Part shown: positions 1 through 5,033 of the stretch, piece by piece
Position numbering within the stretch: the stretch's first letter is position 1
How the letters are laid out: each line of letters begins with the position of its first letter
Assembly (NCBI GenBank): GCA_010672185.1
Contig: JAAHHL010000287.1
Coordinates: 1 to 7,791 of the forward strand
Origin: Caldora sp. SIO3E6
GTDB taxonomy: Bacteria > Cyanobacteriota > Cyanobacteriia > Cyanobacteriales > Coleofasciculaceae
Reading direction: 5' to 3'
Length of the DNA stretch: 7,791 nt
Notes under the pieces: generated by a model
The model's input: the letters and a program-made list of their open reading frames with translations, nothing else
What the model was told of the DNA's origin: nothing
Databases searched by the model: none
Made by a program: the position numbers and the translations under genes

Positions 1-584
1 TCAGGTTTAATTGAAGGAACTGTTTGGTCATCCAAGCTCAAAGTTACATAATAACCATCGGCTTTTTTAGTTACCGATACAGTTTTGATGACAAACCCAT
101 CTGGAATAGGGCGATGAACAATTACTTTGACATCACCAATTTTGGAAAGAGTGATTTTATTGCCAACAAAATGCTCTTGCTTGAATTGGGGATAAGTAAA
201 AGTTTTATAACGACCTTTAGCTTTGAATCTAGGACGACCCAACTTTTGACCATTGACATCACCTTTAAGCCATCTAACAAAAGCTAATTCAACTTTTTTT
301 GGTACTTCTTGTAGCACCTGTGAATGAATTTTTTTGTACCAAGGACGCTCCTTTTTAAGTTGTTTGAGACTAGCTTGTTGGCTAAAACGGGTAGGTTTTT
401 CTTTTAATTCTGGGAGATGACAAACAAGTGGGCATCTATCAATCGAACAACGATTTTGCTCATACCAATCAAACCTTTGAGCCAATTCATAGTTGTACTG
501 GCATCGCAACATATCAAGAGTATTATCTATTTTTTCTTGCTGTTCTTGATTGGGCTTAATTCTGTATTGATATGCAATCCGCAC
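1..584 (-). CDS. tnpB: TnpB, IS200/IS605-family RNA-guided nuclease (N-terminal part, runs off the left edge)
   Basis: An uninterrupted minus-strand frame of 194 codons starts at GTG 584 and continues past base 1. The start MRIAYQYRIKPNQEQ, the Cys/His-bearing segment around residues 46-57, the basic stretch GQKLGRPRFKAKGRYKTF and the following beta-rich section match the N-terminal and wedge domains of cyanobacterial TnpB/OrfB. Family knowledge: TnpB is an RNA-guided DNA endonuclease, ancestral to Cas12, whose guide RNA is made from the 3' end of the element. The RuvC active-site motifs and the zinc finger lie beyond the window, so activity cannot be judged. GTG 584 was chosen because GAGG lies 10 bases upstream and because homologues begin at this point; GTG 617 is in frame but has no ribosome site. 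A TATACT -10-like box lies about 40 bases upstream of the start (624-629), without a convincing -35. The gene is divergent from the tnpA remnant. Confidence 0.9.
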   Translation of the reverse strand, partial: MRIAYQYRIKPNQEQQEKIDNTLDMLRCQYNYELAQRFDWYEQNRCSIDRCPLVCHLPELKEKPTRFSQQASLKQLKKERPWYKKIHSQVLQEVPKKVELAFVRWLKGDVNGQKLGRPRFKAKGRYKTFTYPQFKQEHFVGNKITLSKIGDVKVIVHRPIPDGFVIKTVSVTKKADGYYVTLSLDDQTVPSIKP

Positions 585-667
585 TTGCTGAGCACCTCTT
601 GAATTAATTAGTGTCACTATATTAGTATACAATAATTTTGATAAATATTACGTAATTCTTATGAAAA

Positions 668-838
668 ATGATTTTGTCAGTGTCTTACCAAAAATTATGT
701 CAAGAATTTTCGGAGTATTTATCACAAATATACTGGAAAGATGTATTTTGGAGTGGTTCTTATTTCGTAGCTAGTTGTGGCGGTGTAACGATTTCAACTC
801 TACGGACATATATCGAAGGCCAACAAAAACCTGAATAA
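668..838 (+). pseudogene. tnpA: C-terminal remnant of the IS200/IS605 Y1 transposase TnpA
   Basis: The plus frame from ATG 668 to TAA 836-838 encodes 56 residues. From about residue 4 it reads as the C-terminal end of an IS200-like transposase: EFSEYLSQIYWKDVFW, then SGSYFVASCGG, then LRTYIEGQ. The conserved YI..Q helix, which carries the nucleophilic tyrosine in this family, is kept. The HUH metal-binding motif and roughly the first two thirds of a normal TnpA of about 130-150 residues are absent, and an in-frame TGA lies at 662. It therefore cannot be an active transposase. Its 5' end lies 84 bases from the tnpB start, consistent with an internal deletion of a once divergent tnpA-tnpB pair. 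The ATG is likely fortuitous. Confidence 0.85.
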
Positions 839-854
839 TGTTCGCCTCCTCCAC

Positions 855-890
855 ATATTTCCTCCCTCGCTACGCATTGGTCGGAAATAT
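855..890. repeat. 8-bp perfect inverted repeat downstream of the tnpA remnant
   Basis: ATATTTCC (855-862) and GGAAATAT (883-890) form a perfect 8-bp stem with a 20-base loop. It sits 17 bases after the tnpA stop. IS200/IS605 ends carry subterminal hairpins recognised as single strands by TnpA, so this and the next palindrome are candidates for the end of the element. The exact boundary cannot be set from the window. Confidence 0.5.
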
Positions 891-913
891 TGTCGTCGTC
901 TCACTCGCATTCA

Positions 914-944
914 TCCCACACCTCCCTTCGGGTAGGATGTGGGA
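914..944. repeat. Hairpin with CCC-TTC-GGG apex, candidate IS200/IS605 end
   Basis: Outer arms TCCCACA (914-920) and TGTGGGA (938-944) pair perfectly. Inside, CCT (921-923) can pair with AGG (934-936) and CCC (924-926) with GGG (930-932), leaving small bulges. The imperfect hairpin resembles the subterminal structure of IS200/IS605 ends. It also lies 36 bases downstream of the protease stop on the minus strand, so it could attenuate that transcript, but there is no T-run, so I do not call it an intrinsic terminator. Confidence 0.55.
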
Positions 945-979
945 CTTCTGCTGTTATTGTTAAATTAAATTAACCAAAA

Positions 980-1987
980 CTATGAAGCGGGACAGGGTGT
1001 ATCTAAAACCTTGCGTAAATCATCATCAGGAATTTTGGCTTCCTCTAACAACGGTAACCAACTTAAGGTGGGAGTAAACCACACTTCTTGACTCCCATCA
1101 GCTAATCCTTGTCCTGTCCATACCAAACCAACTAAGTTACCCTGTTGATTAAAGACTGGCCCTCCGGAAGAACCAGGGCCAACTTTGCCAGCTTCCTCCG
1201 CAGGAATAGTAGCAACAATGGACATTGCCGCATACCTATTTTCCCTCGGAATACGTTGGTCAGGGTCCAGCAGAAGTTTTGGTTGCTCATCCTTTACTGT
1301 TGCCGTCACCGTTACTGCTGGATAAACCCCAGCAACATGGCTTTGAATTGTTACAGTTTCTCCTCGTTTAATGGGAACTGTTGATAAGCAAGGTGGTGTA
1401 ATGGGAGTTTCTGCCAATTCAGCGTCATCTAGTTTGACAATGGCTAATTCTAGGTCACGATCAACAAAAAGTAATTCTTCTAAAGGAATAGGGGTAATCG
1501 ATAAAGACGACTCAGGTGTTGATGGTTTAAATGTTATCCACGGAGTAAGGTCATAAGGAATACAGTCATCATTTCTAGTAGGACTTACTTCGTACATTTG
1601 GTCATCAGTATTTTTTGAGTCAAAGCTGAATTCTACAGGACAAATCCAAGAATCAGCTAATGAATTGTTAACATCCCCTAACTCATAGGTAAGCAGTTGT
1701 TCTTCTGGAGGCAAATTAAAGTCTCCCCAAAGTAAAAGGGCCGCATAGGTTGCAATATGCCAATTAGTGAGAACGATGCCATGACCAAGATATACTCCTG
1801 AACCGGAACCTAAGGTTGGCAATTCAGCTGATGCATCTGGTCGTATATTTAAGATACCCGCAGAATCTACTTCGACAACTTCAACAGTATCTTTAACTGT
1901 CTCTCTAGGGAAAATGCGGACTTGGTTAACTAAGACAAACAGGCTACTAGCGGTACTGATAGCTAAGAAAAATAAAGGGCGCTTCAT
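980..1987 (-). CDS. Exported trypsin-like (chymotrypsin-fold) serine protease with a Glu at the catalytic Asp position
   Basis: 335 residues. The N-terminus MKRPLFFLAI plus hydrophobic residues to about 20 is a signal peptide or anchor, so the enzyme should act in the periplasm or outside. The catalytic His is H77 in LTNWHIA and the nucleophile S274 in GPGSSGGPVFN. The third triad position falls in RDLELAIVKL: aligned to the usual D-(L/I)-A-(L/V)-K motif it is E180, with D178 two residues earlier. An acidic insertion (about residues 88-170) separates His from this motif, longer than in trypsin. Four cysteines (C116, C142, C200, C332) could form disulfides. No PDZ domain follows, so it is not a standard HtrA/Deg protease. 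The start codon lies two bases from a 14-unit heptamer array and has no visible Shine-Dalgarno site. Substrate unknown. Confidence 0.85.
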   Translation of the reverse strand: MKRPLFFLAISTASSLFVLVNQVRIFPRETVKDTVEVVEVDSAGILNIRPDASAELPTLGSGSGVYLGHGIVLTNWHIATYAALLLWGDFNLPPEEQLLTYELGDVNNSLADSWICPVEFSFDSKNTDDQMYEVSPTRNDDCIPYDLTPWITFKPSTPESSLSITPIPLEELLFVDRDLELAIVKLDDAELAETPITPPCLSTVPIKRGETVTIQSHVAGVYPAVTVTATVKDEQPKLLLDPDQRIPRENRYAAMSIVATIPAEEAGKVGPGSSGGPVFNQQGNLVGLVWTGQGLADGSQEVWFTPTLSWLPLLEEAKIPDDDLRKVLDTPCPAS

Positions 1988-1989
1988 AG

Positions 1990-2087
1990 TAATGGATAAT
2001 GGATAATGAATAATGAGTAATGAGTAATGAGTAATGAGTAATGAGTAATGAGTAATGAGTAATGAGTAATGAGTAATGAGTAATGAG
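1990..2087. repeat. Heptamer tandem array TAATGAG x14 (STRR)
   Basis: Three variant units (TAATGGA, TAATGGA, TAATGAA; 1990-2010) are followed by eleven perfect TAATGAG units (2011-2087), 98 bases in all. This matches the short tandemly repeated repetitive (STRR) heptamers known from filamentous cyanobacteria. It occupies the leader of the protease gene (minus strand, reading CTCATTA) and ends two bases from its ATG, with the degenerate units nearest the gene. Short frames through it (such as 1947-2153 minus) are translations of the repeat, not genes. Confidence 0.97.
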
Positions 2088-2142
2088 CTTTAGAAGGATA
2101 GCGTCTCGAATTGAATGTAAGAAACAATTTTGGGAGCAGTAG

Positions 2143-2208
2143 GGGCGTAGCATTTGGGCGATAAATTAAGCATATAGACCAAAGTATATCTATCCAAATG
2201 CTTCGCCC
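2143..2208. repeat. 15-bp near-perfect inverted repeat, dispersed cyanobacterial hairpin element
   Basis: GGGCGTAGCATTTGG (2143-2157) pairs with CCAAATGCTTCGCCC (2194-2208), 14 of 15 positions. The 36-base centre is AT-rich. Sequences of the GGGGCGAAGCATTTGGGCG type are, from general knowledge, dispersed in many cyanobacterial genomes. It lies 29 bases past the stop of the dehydrogenase gene and could act as a 3' structure; no T-run follows. Confidence 0.75.
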
Positions 2209-2237
2209 AAACCCATCTCCCCCAGCTCTTTTTTTGC

Positions 2238-3590
2238 TTACCCATTCGGCTCTCCTGTTGCCTTACTATACTGAATACGATAAATCCGATTATTGGCTTC
2301 CTCTGTGAACAACAAACTACCGTCTGGTAGTACCAGTAAACCCACGGGACGTCCCCAGGTATTTGGCCCTGAGGGATTGATTAAAAAACCAGTAAGAAAG
2401 TCCTCGTAGTAGCCTTGAGGTTGTTGATTGTCATCAAAAGGAATAAACACAATTTTGTAGCCAGTACCTTGGTTGCGGTTCCAGGAGCCGCGAAAGGCAA
2501 CAAAGGCTCCGTTGCGATATTTTGAGGGAAAGGTCGCTCCATCATAAAATTGTAATCCTAGGGCTGCTGAATGAGCTTGGAACAAAACATCCGGTGTCTG
2601 AGTTTGAGCTACCAAGTCAGGACGTTTACTTTCACCATTGCTTGTTTGACGAGGTTCGATCAGATTTGGTGTCAAGTAAGCGTAGGGCCAACCGTAGAAT
2701 TCTCCTTGGCGTATGCGGGTGAAGTAGTCGGGTACAAGGTCATCCCCCATACCATCCCGTTCGTTAACTGTGGTATATAGTTCACCAGTGGTGGGGTGAA
2801 AGTCAAGTCCAACCGGGTTACGCAATCCGTAGGCAAAGGTTTGTTGGTTGGAACCATCTAAGTTCATTTCCTGGACAGAGGCACGGGGTAGGGGTTCTTC
2901 ATCTACGTTGGAACGTGAGCCAATGGAGACGTAGAGTTTCTGTTGATCGGGGGAAGCCACAACATTCCTTGTCCAATGCTGATTATAGCCACCAGGGGTA
3001 AGAGCAGCAATTTTTTCCCCTTTGCCCATAAGCTTTTCTTGTCCTTTATTATAGGGAAACCGCAACACCGCACCTGTATTACCCAAAAAGAAGAAGTTGT
3101 CGGCAAAGGCCATACCGAAGGGGATATTAACTCCATTTTCCCCAGTAGCAAAGGTTTGGTTGACATCAGCAACACCATCACCATCACTATCGTGCAGAAG
3201 GCGAATGCGGTTTTTTCTTGTCTCTGTTACTAGTACTTCTCCATTGGGAGTCAGCGCCAACCATCGGGGATTTTCTAAACCATCAGCATAGACATTAACC
3301 TCGAAACCAGAAGGTACTTTCAAGATAGGGTTTTGGGGTATGGCTACGACTTTGGGTCTTTTGAAGGCGCTATTGGTAGCAAACGGTTGAGGCAAACTAT
3401 CGAGAGTGATGTTAATCGGTTGAGGGTTGAGGGTTTCAGTAGTTATAAGATTTTTAGTCCCAGCCGCAGCAGTGGGTGGCGGTTGAGAAGCATCGGTAGA
3501 TTGTTCTGTAATAGTTGAGGTACTCGTGGAGCCACAGGCAGCTGCCATGTTCAGCAACAGCATGAGTATCAGGATATGCAAGGGTTTCAT
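2238..3590 (-). CDS. PQQ-dependent sugar / L-sorbosone dehydrogenase family lipoprotein (beta-propeller)
   Basis: 450 residues. MKPLHILILMLLLNMAAAC is a lipoprotein signal with the lipid-attachment Cys at C19 (AAAC is a weaker lipobox than L-x-x-C), followed by a Ser/Thr/Pro-rich linker to about residue 90. Residues 93-440 form the six-bladed GSDH propeller: PSGFEVNVYADGLENPRWLA, a DSDGDGVAD Ca-binding-like loop (134-142), GGYNQHWTRNV with H205 at the position of the catalytic His, YGLRNPVGLDF with conserved R257, QGEFYGWPY, and the closing blade GRPVGLLVLPDGSLLFTEE. Family role: PQQ-dependent oxidation of aldoses or sorbosone in the periplasm; substrate and true PQQ use in cyanobacteria are unproven. 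ATG 3590 was kept because it gives a proper signal peptide. It has no clear Shine-Dalgarno; an AGGTGGT triplet repeat lies seven bases upstream. Divergent from hli. Confidence 0.88.
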   Translation of the reverse strand: MKPLHILILMLLLNMAAACGSTSTSTITEQSTDASQPPPTAAAGTKNLITTETLNPQPINITLDSLPQPFATNSAFKRPKVVAIPQNPILKVPSGFEVNVYADGLENPRWLALTPNGEVLVTETRKNRIRLLHDSDGDGVADVNQTFATGENGVNIPFGMAFADNFFFLGNTGAVLRFPYNKGQEKLMGKGEKIAALTPGGYNQHWTRNVVASPDQQKLYVSIGSRSNVDEEPLPRASVQEMNLDGSNQQTFAYGLRNPVGLDFHPTTGELYTTVNERDGMGDDLVPDYFTRIRQGEFYGWPYAYLTPNLIEPRQTSNGESKRPDLVAQTQTPDVLFQAHSAALGLQFYDGATFPSKYRNGAFVAFRGSWNRNQGTGYKIVFIPFDDNQQPQGYYEDFLTGFLINPSGPNTWGRPVGLLVLPDGSLLFTEEANNRIYRIQYSKATGEPNG

Positions 3591-3597
3591 TGGTGAG

Positions 3598-3618
3598 AGG
3601 TGGTAGGTGGTAGGTGAT
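3598..3618. repeat. Short heptamer array AGGTGGT x3
   Basis: Two perfect AGGTGGT units and one AGGTGAT lie 7-28 bases upstream of the dehydrogenase ATG, in the place where a ribosome site would be. Too short to be compelling alone, but it matches the pattern of the other arrays. Confidence 0.7.
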
Positions 3619-3632
3619 TTTACCCGTGATGC

Positions 3633-3658
3633 GGTGCGTTACGCTGCGCTAACACACC
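3633..3658. repeat. Dispersed cyanobacterial hairpin repeat (GGTGCGTTA...TAACACACC type)
   Basis: GGTG-C-GTTA-C-GC / GC-TAAC-A-CACC fold into a stem with one mismatch, one bulge and a TGC loop, followed by CTAC. Sequences of the type GGTGCGTTACG...CTAACACACCCTAC are, from general knowledge, among the commonest dispersed hairpins of cyanobacterial genomes. Here it lies in the divergent spacer between the dehydrogenase and hli genes, probably in the dehydrogenase leader. Confidence 0.7.
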
Positions 3659-3688
3659 CTACATCCCACTTGCATTCTAAAAAAAATA

Positions 3689-3709
3689 CCCTACATCCTA
3701 CACTCTACA
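3689..3709. repeat. Degenerate heptamer array CCCTACA x3
   Basis: CCCTACA, TCCTACA and CTCTACA run in tandem, with a related CCCTACATCCCAC just upstream (3657-3669). It lies in the hli-dehydrogenase spacer. Directly after it, CTCC-GAA-GGAG and GAAGG-AGG-CCTTC (3716-3732) can form two overlapping, mutually exclusive small hairpins. Confidence 0.65.
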
Positions 3710-3769
3710 CCCTGACTCCGAAGGAGGCCTTCATATATCATATAATGCGACAAAATATTTAAATAAATG

Positions 3770-3798
3770 TTGCTTTGTTTGAAATACTGCGTTACAAT
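3770..3798 (+). promoter_or_regulatory. Sigma-70-type promoter of the hli gene
   Basis: TTGCTT (3770-3775) and TACAAT (3793-3798) are separated by exactly 17 bases, giving a predicted transcript start near 3805 and a leader of about 30 bases. An alternative perfect TATAAT at 3741-3746 has no matching -35. Confidence 0.65.
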
Positions 3799-3808
3799 CA
3801 GTTACATA
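3791..3808 (+). promoter_or_regulatory. HLR1 element (RpaB binding site) overlapping the hli -10 box
   Basis: GTTACAAT-CA-GTTACATA matches the HLR1 consensus of two (G/T)TTACA(T/A)(T/A) half-sites spaced by two bases at every defined position. In cyanobacteria the response regulator RpaB binds HLR1; sites covering the core promoter repress under low light and release under high light. Here the element covers the proposed -10 box, fitting repression. A further GTTAC (3816-3820) follows. Confidence 0.85.
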
Positions 3809-3834
3809 AGAGCAGTTACTAGGACATACTCACC

Positions 3835-3981
3835 ATGACTCAAGAGCAAGATACAAAGTTTGGTTTGACGAAATTTGCTGAAACTTGGAACGGTCGTTTG
3901 GCAATGTTGGGCTTTGCTATTGGCTTGGCTACTGAACTTATGACTGGTCAAGGTATTCTGCATCAAGTTGGCCTAATGTAA
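3835..3981 (+). CDS. High-light-inducible protein (Hli/Scp, one-helix chlorophyll-binding)
   Basis: 48 residues, MTQEQDTKFG to HQVGLM. A short polar N-terminus leads into AETWNGRLAMLGFAIG (15-30), the chlorophyll-a/b-binding signature ExxNGRxAMxGF with E16, N19 and R21 as pigment and helix-pairing residues. Residues 21-38 form the single membrane helix. Hli proteins sit in the thylakoid membrane, dimerise, bind chlorophyll and carotenoid, quench excess excitation and protect photosystem II assembly. AGGA at 3821-3824 lies 10 bases before the ATG. The HLR1 promoter and the small terminator after the stop mark it as a single-gene light-regulated unit. Which hli paralogue it is cannot be told from this sequence. 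Confidence 0.95.
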   Translation: MTQEQDTKFGLTKFAETWNGRLAMLGFAIGLATELMTGQGILHQVGLM

Positions 3982-4003
3982 TCAGTGAGCAATACTGATT
4001 TTT
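3980..4003 (+). terminator. Candidate intrinsic terminator of hli
   Basis: AATCAGT (3980-3986) and ACTGATT (3994-4000) pair as a 7-bp stem with a 7-base loop, ending in a run of five T (3999-4003). The stem starts within the stop codon. It is AT-rich, so termination may be partial. Confidence 0.5.
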
Positions 4004-4089
4004 CAAGGGCTACACTTAGCTAAACCAACTTACTGAGTTGAAGAAAATTTAATAATAGTCGGGATATCCGGCAATAGGCCATTGCATGC

Positions 4090-4131
4090 AAAAAAATCTA
4101 GACTGAAGGACTTTTTCTTTCAGTCTAGATT
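4090..4131 (-). terminator. Strong intrinsic terminator for the cupin operon
   Basis: AATCTAGACTGAA (4095-4107) and TTCAGTCTAGATT (4119-4131) form a perfect 13-bp stem with an 11-base loop. Read on the minus strand the stem is followed by seven T (complement of 4090-4096), the classic form. It lies about 80 bases past the cupin stop. For hli transcripts arriving from the other side the stem is the same but lacks a direct T-run, giving at best backup termination. Confidence 0.75.
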
Positions 4132-4211
4132 AGCGTTTTCAACGGTCAAGATGTGAGTTCAACGTAGAGGACGCCATCGCATCCGCAATAAAAGAAATAC
4201 TACCTCCGACC

Positions 4212-4748
4212 TTAAGACCTTAGAGCCTTGGAAACTTCTTTCCTTCTGCCTTCTGCCCTCTGCCTTCTGCCTTTTGTTGATTCAACCATACTTCTGGAAA
4301 AGGTTACAAGAGAATCTTGACCACTCAACACTCTTAAATCGTCTTGATCCAGTTCTACAGGTGTACCACTGCGAATTAGTTCAGCAAAGTTCTCATTAGG
4401 AACCATAAAGCATAACAGATATAAGCGATCGCGACCGGTATTTCTGATTTCGTGAACTCCTGTCGGTGGCACTAAGAGGCTGTCTCCAGTACGAATCGAC
4501 ACTATTTTACCATCACAGCTGGCTAATCCTTCTCCCTTAAGGACAAAGAACATTTCTACTGCAAATTGATGGCGATTGGGTGGAGTCTTACCGCCAGGAT
4601 CAAAAATTTCTACACAAAAGGTTAAAGAGGCATTAGCAATATTTGGATCGAAAATAATTGCTAAACGGTTAGTATCATGAGGACTAATCCGATAAGCCTG
4701 ATAGTCTTTAGGTTTTTGGACAATTGGAATCATGCAGCGAGTGTTCAT
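4212..4748 (-). CDS. Small cupin-domain protein with a repeat-derived basic C-terminal tail
   Basis: 178 residues, one cupin domain at about 30-118. Motif 1 is PPNRHQFAVEMFFVLKGEG: H60 and E65 are kept but the first His of HxH is N58. Motif 2 is GDSLLVPPTGVHEIRN with H99 and N103. The metal site may thus have three rather than four ligands. Cytosolic, no signal. Reaction unknown. It follows the isochorismatase-family gene on the same strand, 285 bases downstream, so a shared pathway is likely. ATG 4748 lies inside a (ACAACAA)n array and has no Shine-Dalgarno; M6 (4733) is an alternative start. Residues 160-169 (GRRQRAEGRR) are encoded by a CTTCTGC heptamer array, and the whole tail after about 157 looks repeat-derived. 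Confidence 0.85.
   Translation of the reverse strand: MNTRCMIPIVQKPKDYQAYRISPHDTNRLAIIFDPNIANASLTFCVEIFDPGGKTPPNRHQFAVEMFFVLKGEGLASCDGKIVSIRTGDSLLVPPTGVHEIRNTGRDRLYLLCFMVPNENFAELIRSGTPVELDQDDLRVLSGQDSLVTFSRSMVESTKGRRQRAEGRRKEVSKALRS
4243..4270. repeat. Heptamer array CTTCTGC x4 inside the cupin gene
   Basis: Units CTTCTGC, CTTCTGC, CCTCTGC, CTTCTGC. Preceded by TTCTTTC (4236-4242). The same heptamer and the same TTCTTTC flank occur in opposite orientation at 7304-7343. Here it is translated as the basic tail of the cupin protein. Confidence 0.9.
4425..4432. other. HIP1 octamer
   Basis: GCGATCGC, the highly iterated palindrome of cyanobacterial genomes, inside the cupin gene. A second copy is at 5740-5747 in the hydrolase gene. 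Useful as taxonomic evidence. Confidence 0.9.
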
Positions 4749-4796
4749 TGTTGTTTGTTATTTGTTGTTTGTTGTTTGTTGTTTGTTGTTTGTTCT
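4748..4796. repeat. Heptamer array TTGTTGT x7
   Basis: Seven units (TTGTTGT, TTGTTAT, four TTGTTGT, TTGTTCT). On the minus strand it reads as an ACAACAA-type leader running directly into the cupin ATG. A C/A-only leader is expected to be unstructured. Confidence 0.95.
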
Positions 4797-4830
4797 TGGT
4801 TGTAGGTGAGGGAAATTTTGGGTTGAACTT

Positions 4831-5030
4831 CCGTGTCTCCGCGTCTCTGTGTCTCCGCGTCTCTGTGTCTCCGTGTCTCCGCGTCTCCGCGTCTCCGCGT
4901 CTCCGCGTCTCCGCGTCTCCGCGTCTCCGTGTCTCCGCGTCTCCGTGTCTCCGCGTCTCCGCGTCTCCATGTCTCCGCGTCTCCGCGTCTCCGCGTCTCC
5001 GCGTCTCCGCGTCTCCGCGTCTCCGCGTCT
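4831..5030. repeat. Octamer tandem array CCGCGTCT x25 (200 bp)
   Basis: Exactly 25 units: 18 perfect CCGCGTCT, four CCGTGTCT (units 1, 6, 13, 15), two CTGTGTCT (3, 5) and one CCATGTCT (18). It fills the spacer between the hydrolase stop (5034) and the cupin leader. Because 8 is not a multiple of 3, every frame cycles through the same octapeptide: RRGDAETR-like on the minus strand, SPRLRVSA-like on the plus strand. All six frames are open across it, producing long spurious frames (for example 4708-5088 and 4745-5170 minus, 4724-5044 plus). No spacers, so not CRISPR. Confidence 0.98.
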
Positions 5031-5033
5031 TTT

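Noticed and set aside
24..602. Plus-strand frames of 87 and 61 residues
   Set aside because: They are shadows on the opposite strand of the tnpB gene.
914..944. Intrinsic terminator of the protease gene
   Set aside because: Good hairpin but no T-run on the minus-strand side; better explained as an IS end.
1947..2153. 68-residue minus-strand frame with LITHYSL repeats
   Set aside because: It is the heptamer array translated, overlapping the real protease start; no support as a gene.
3741..3746. Perfect TATAAT as the hli -10 box
   Set aside because: No matching -35 at 16-18 bases, and it would put the HLR1 element far downstream of the start; the 3770/3793 pair fits better.
4831..5030. CRISPR array
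   Set aside because: Units are 8 bases and directly contiguous, with no unique spacers and no cas genes.
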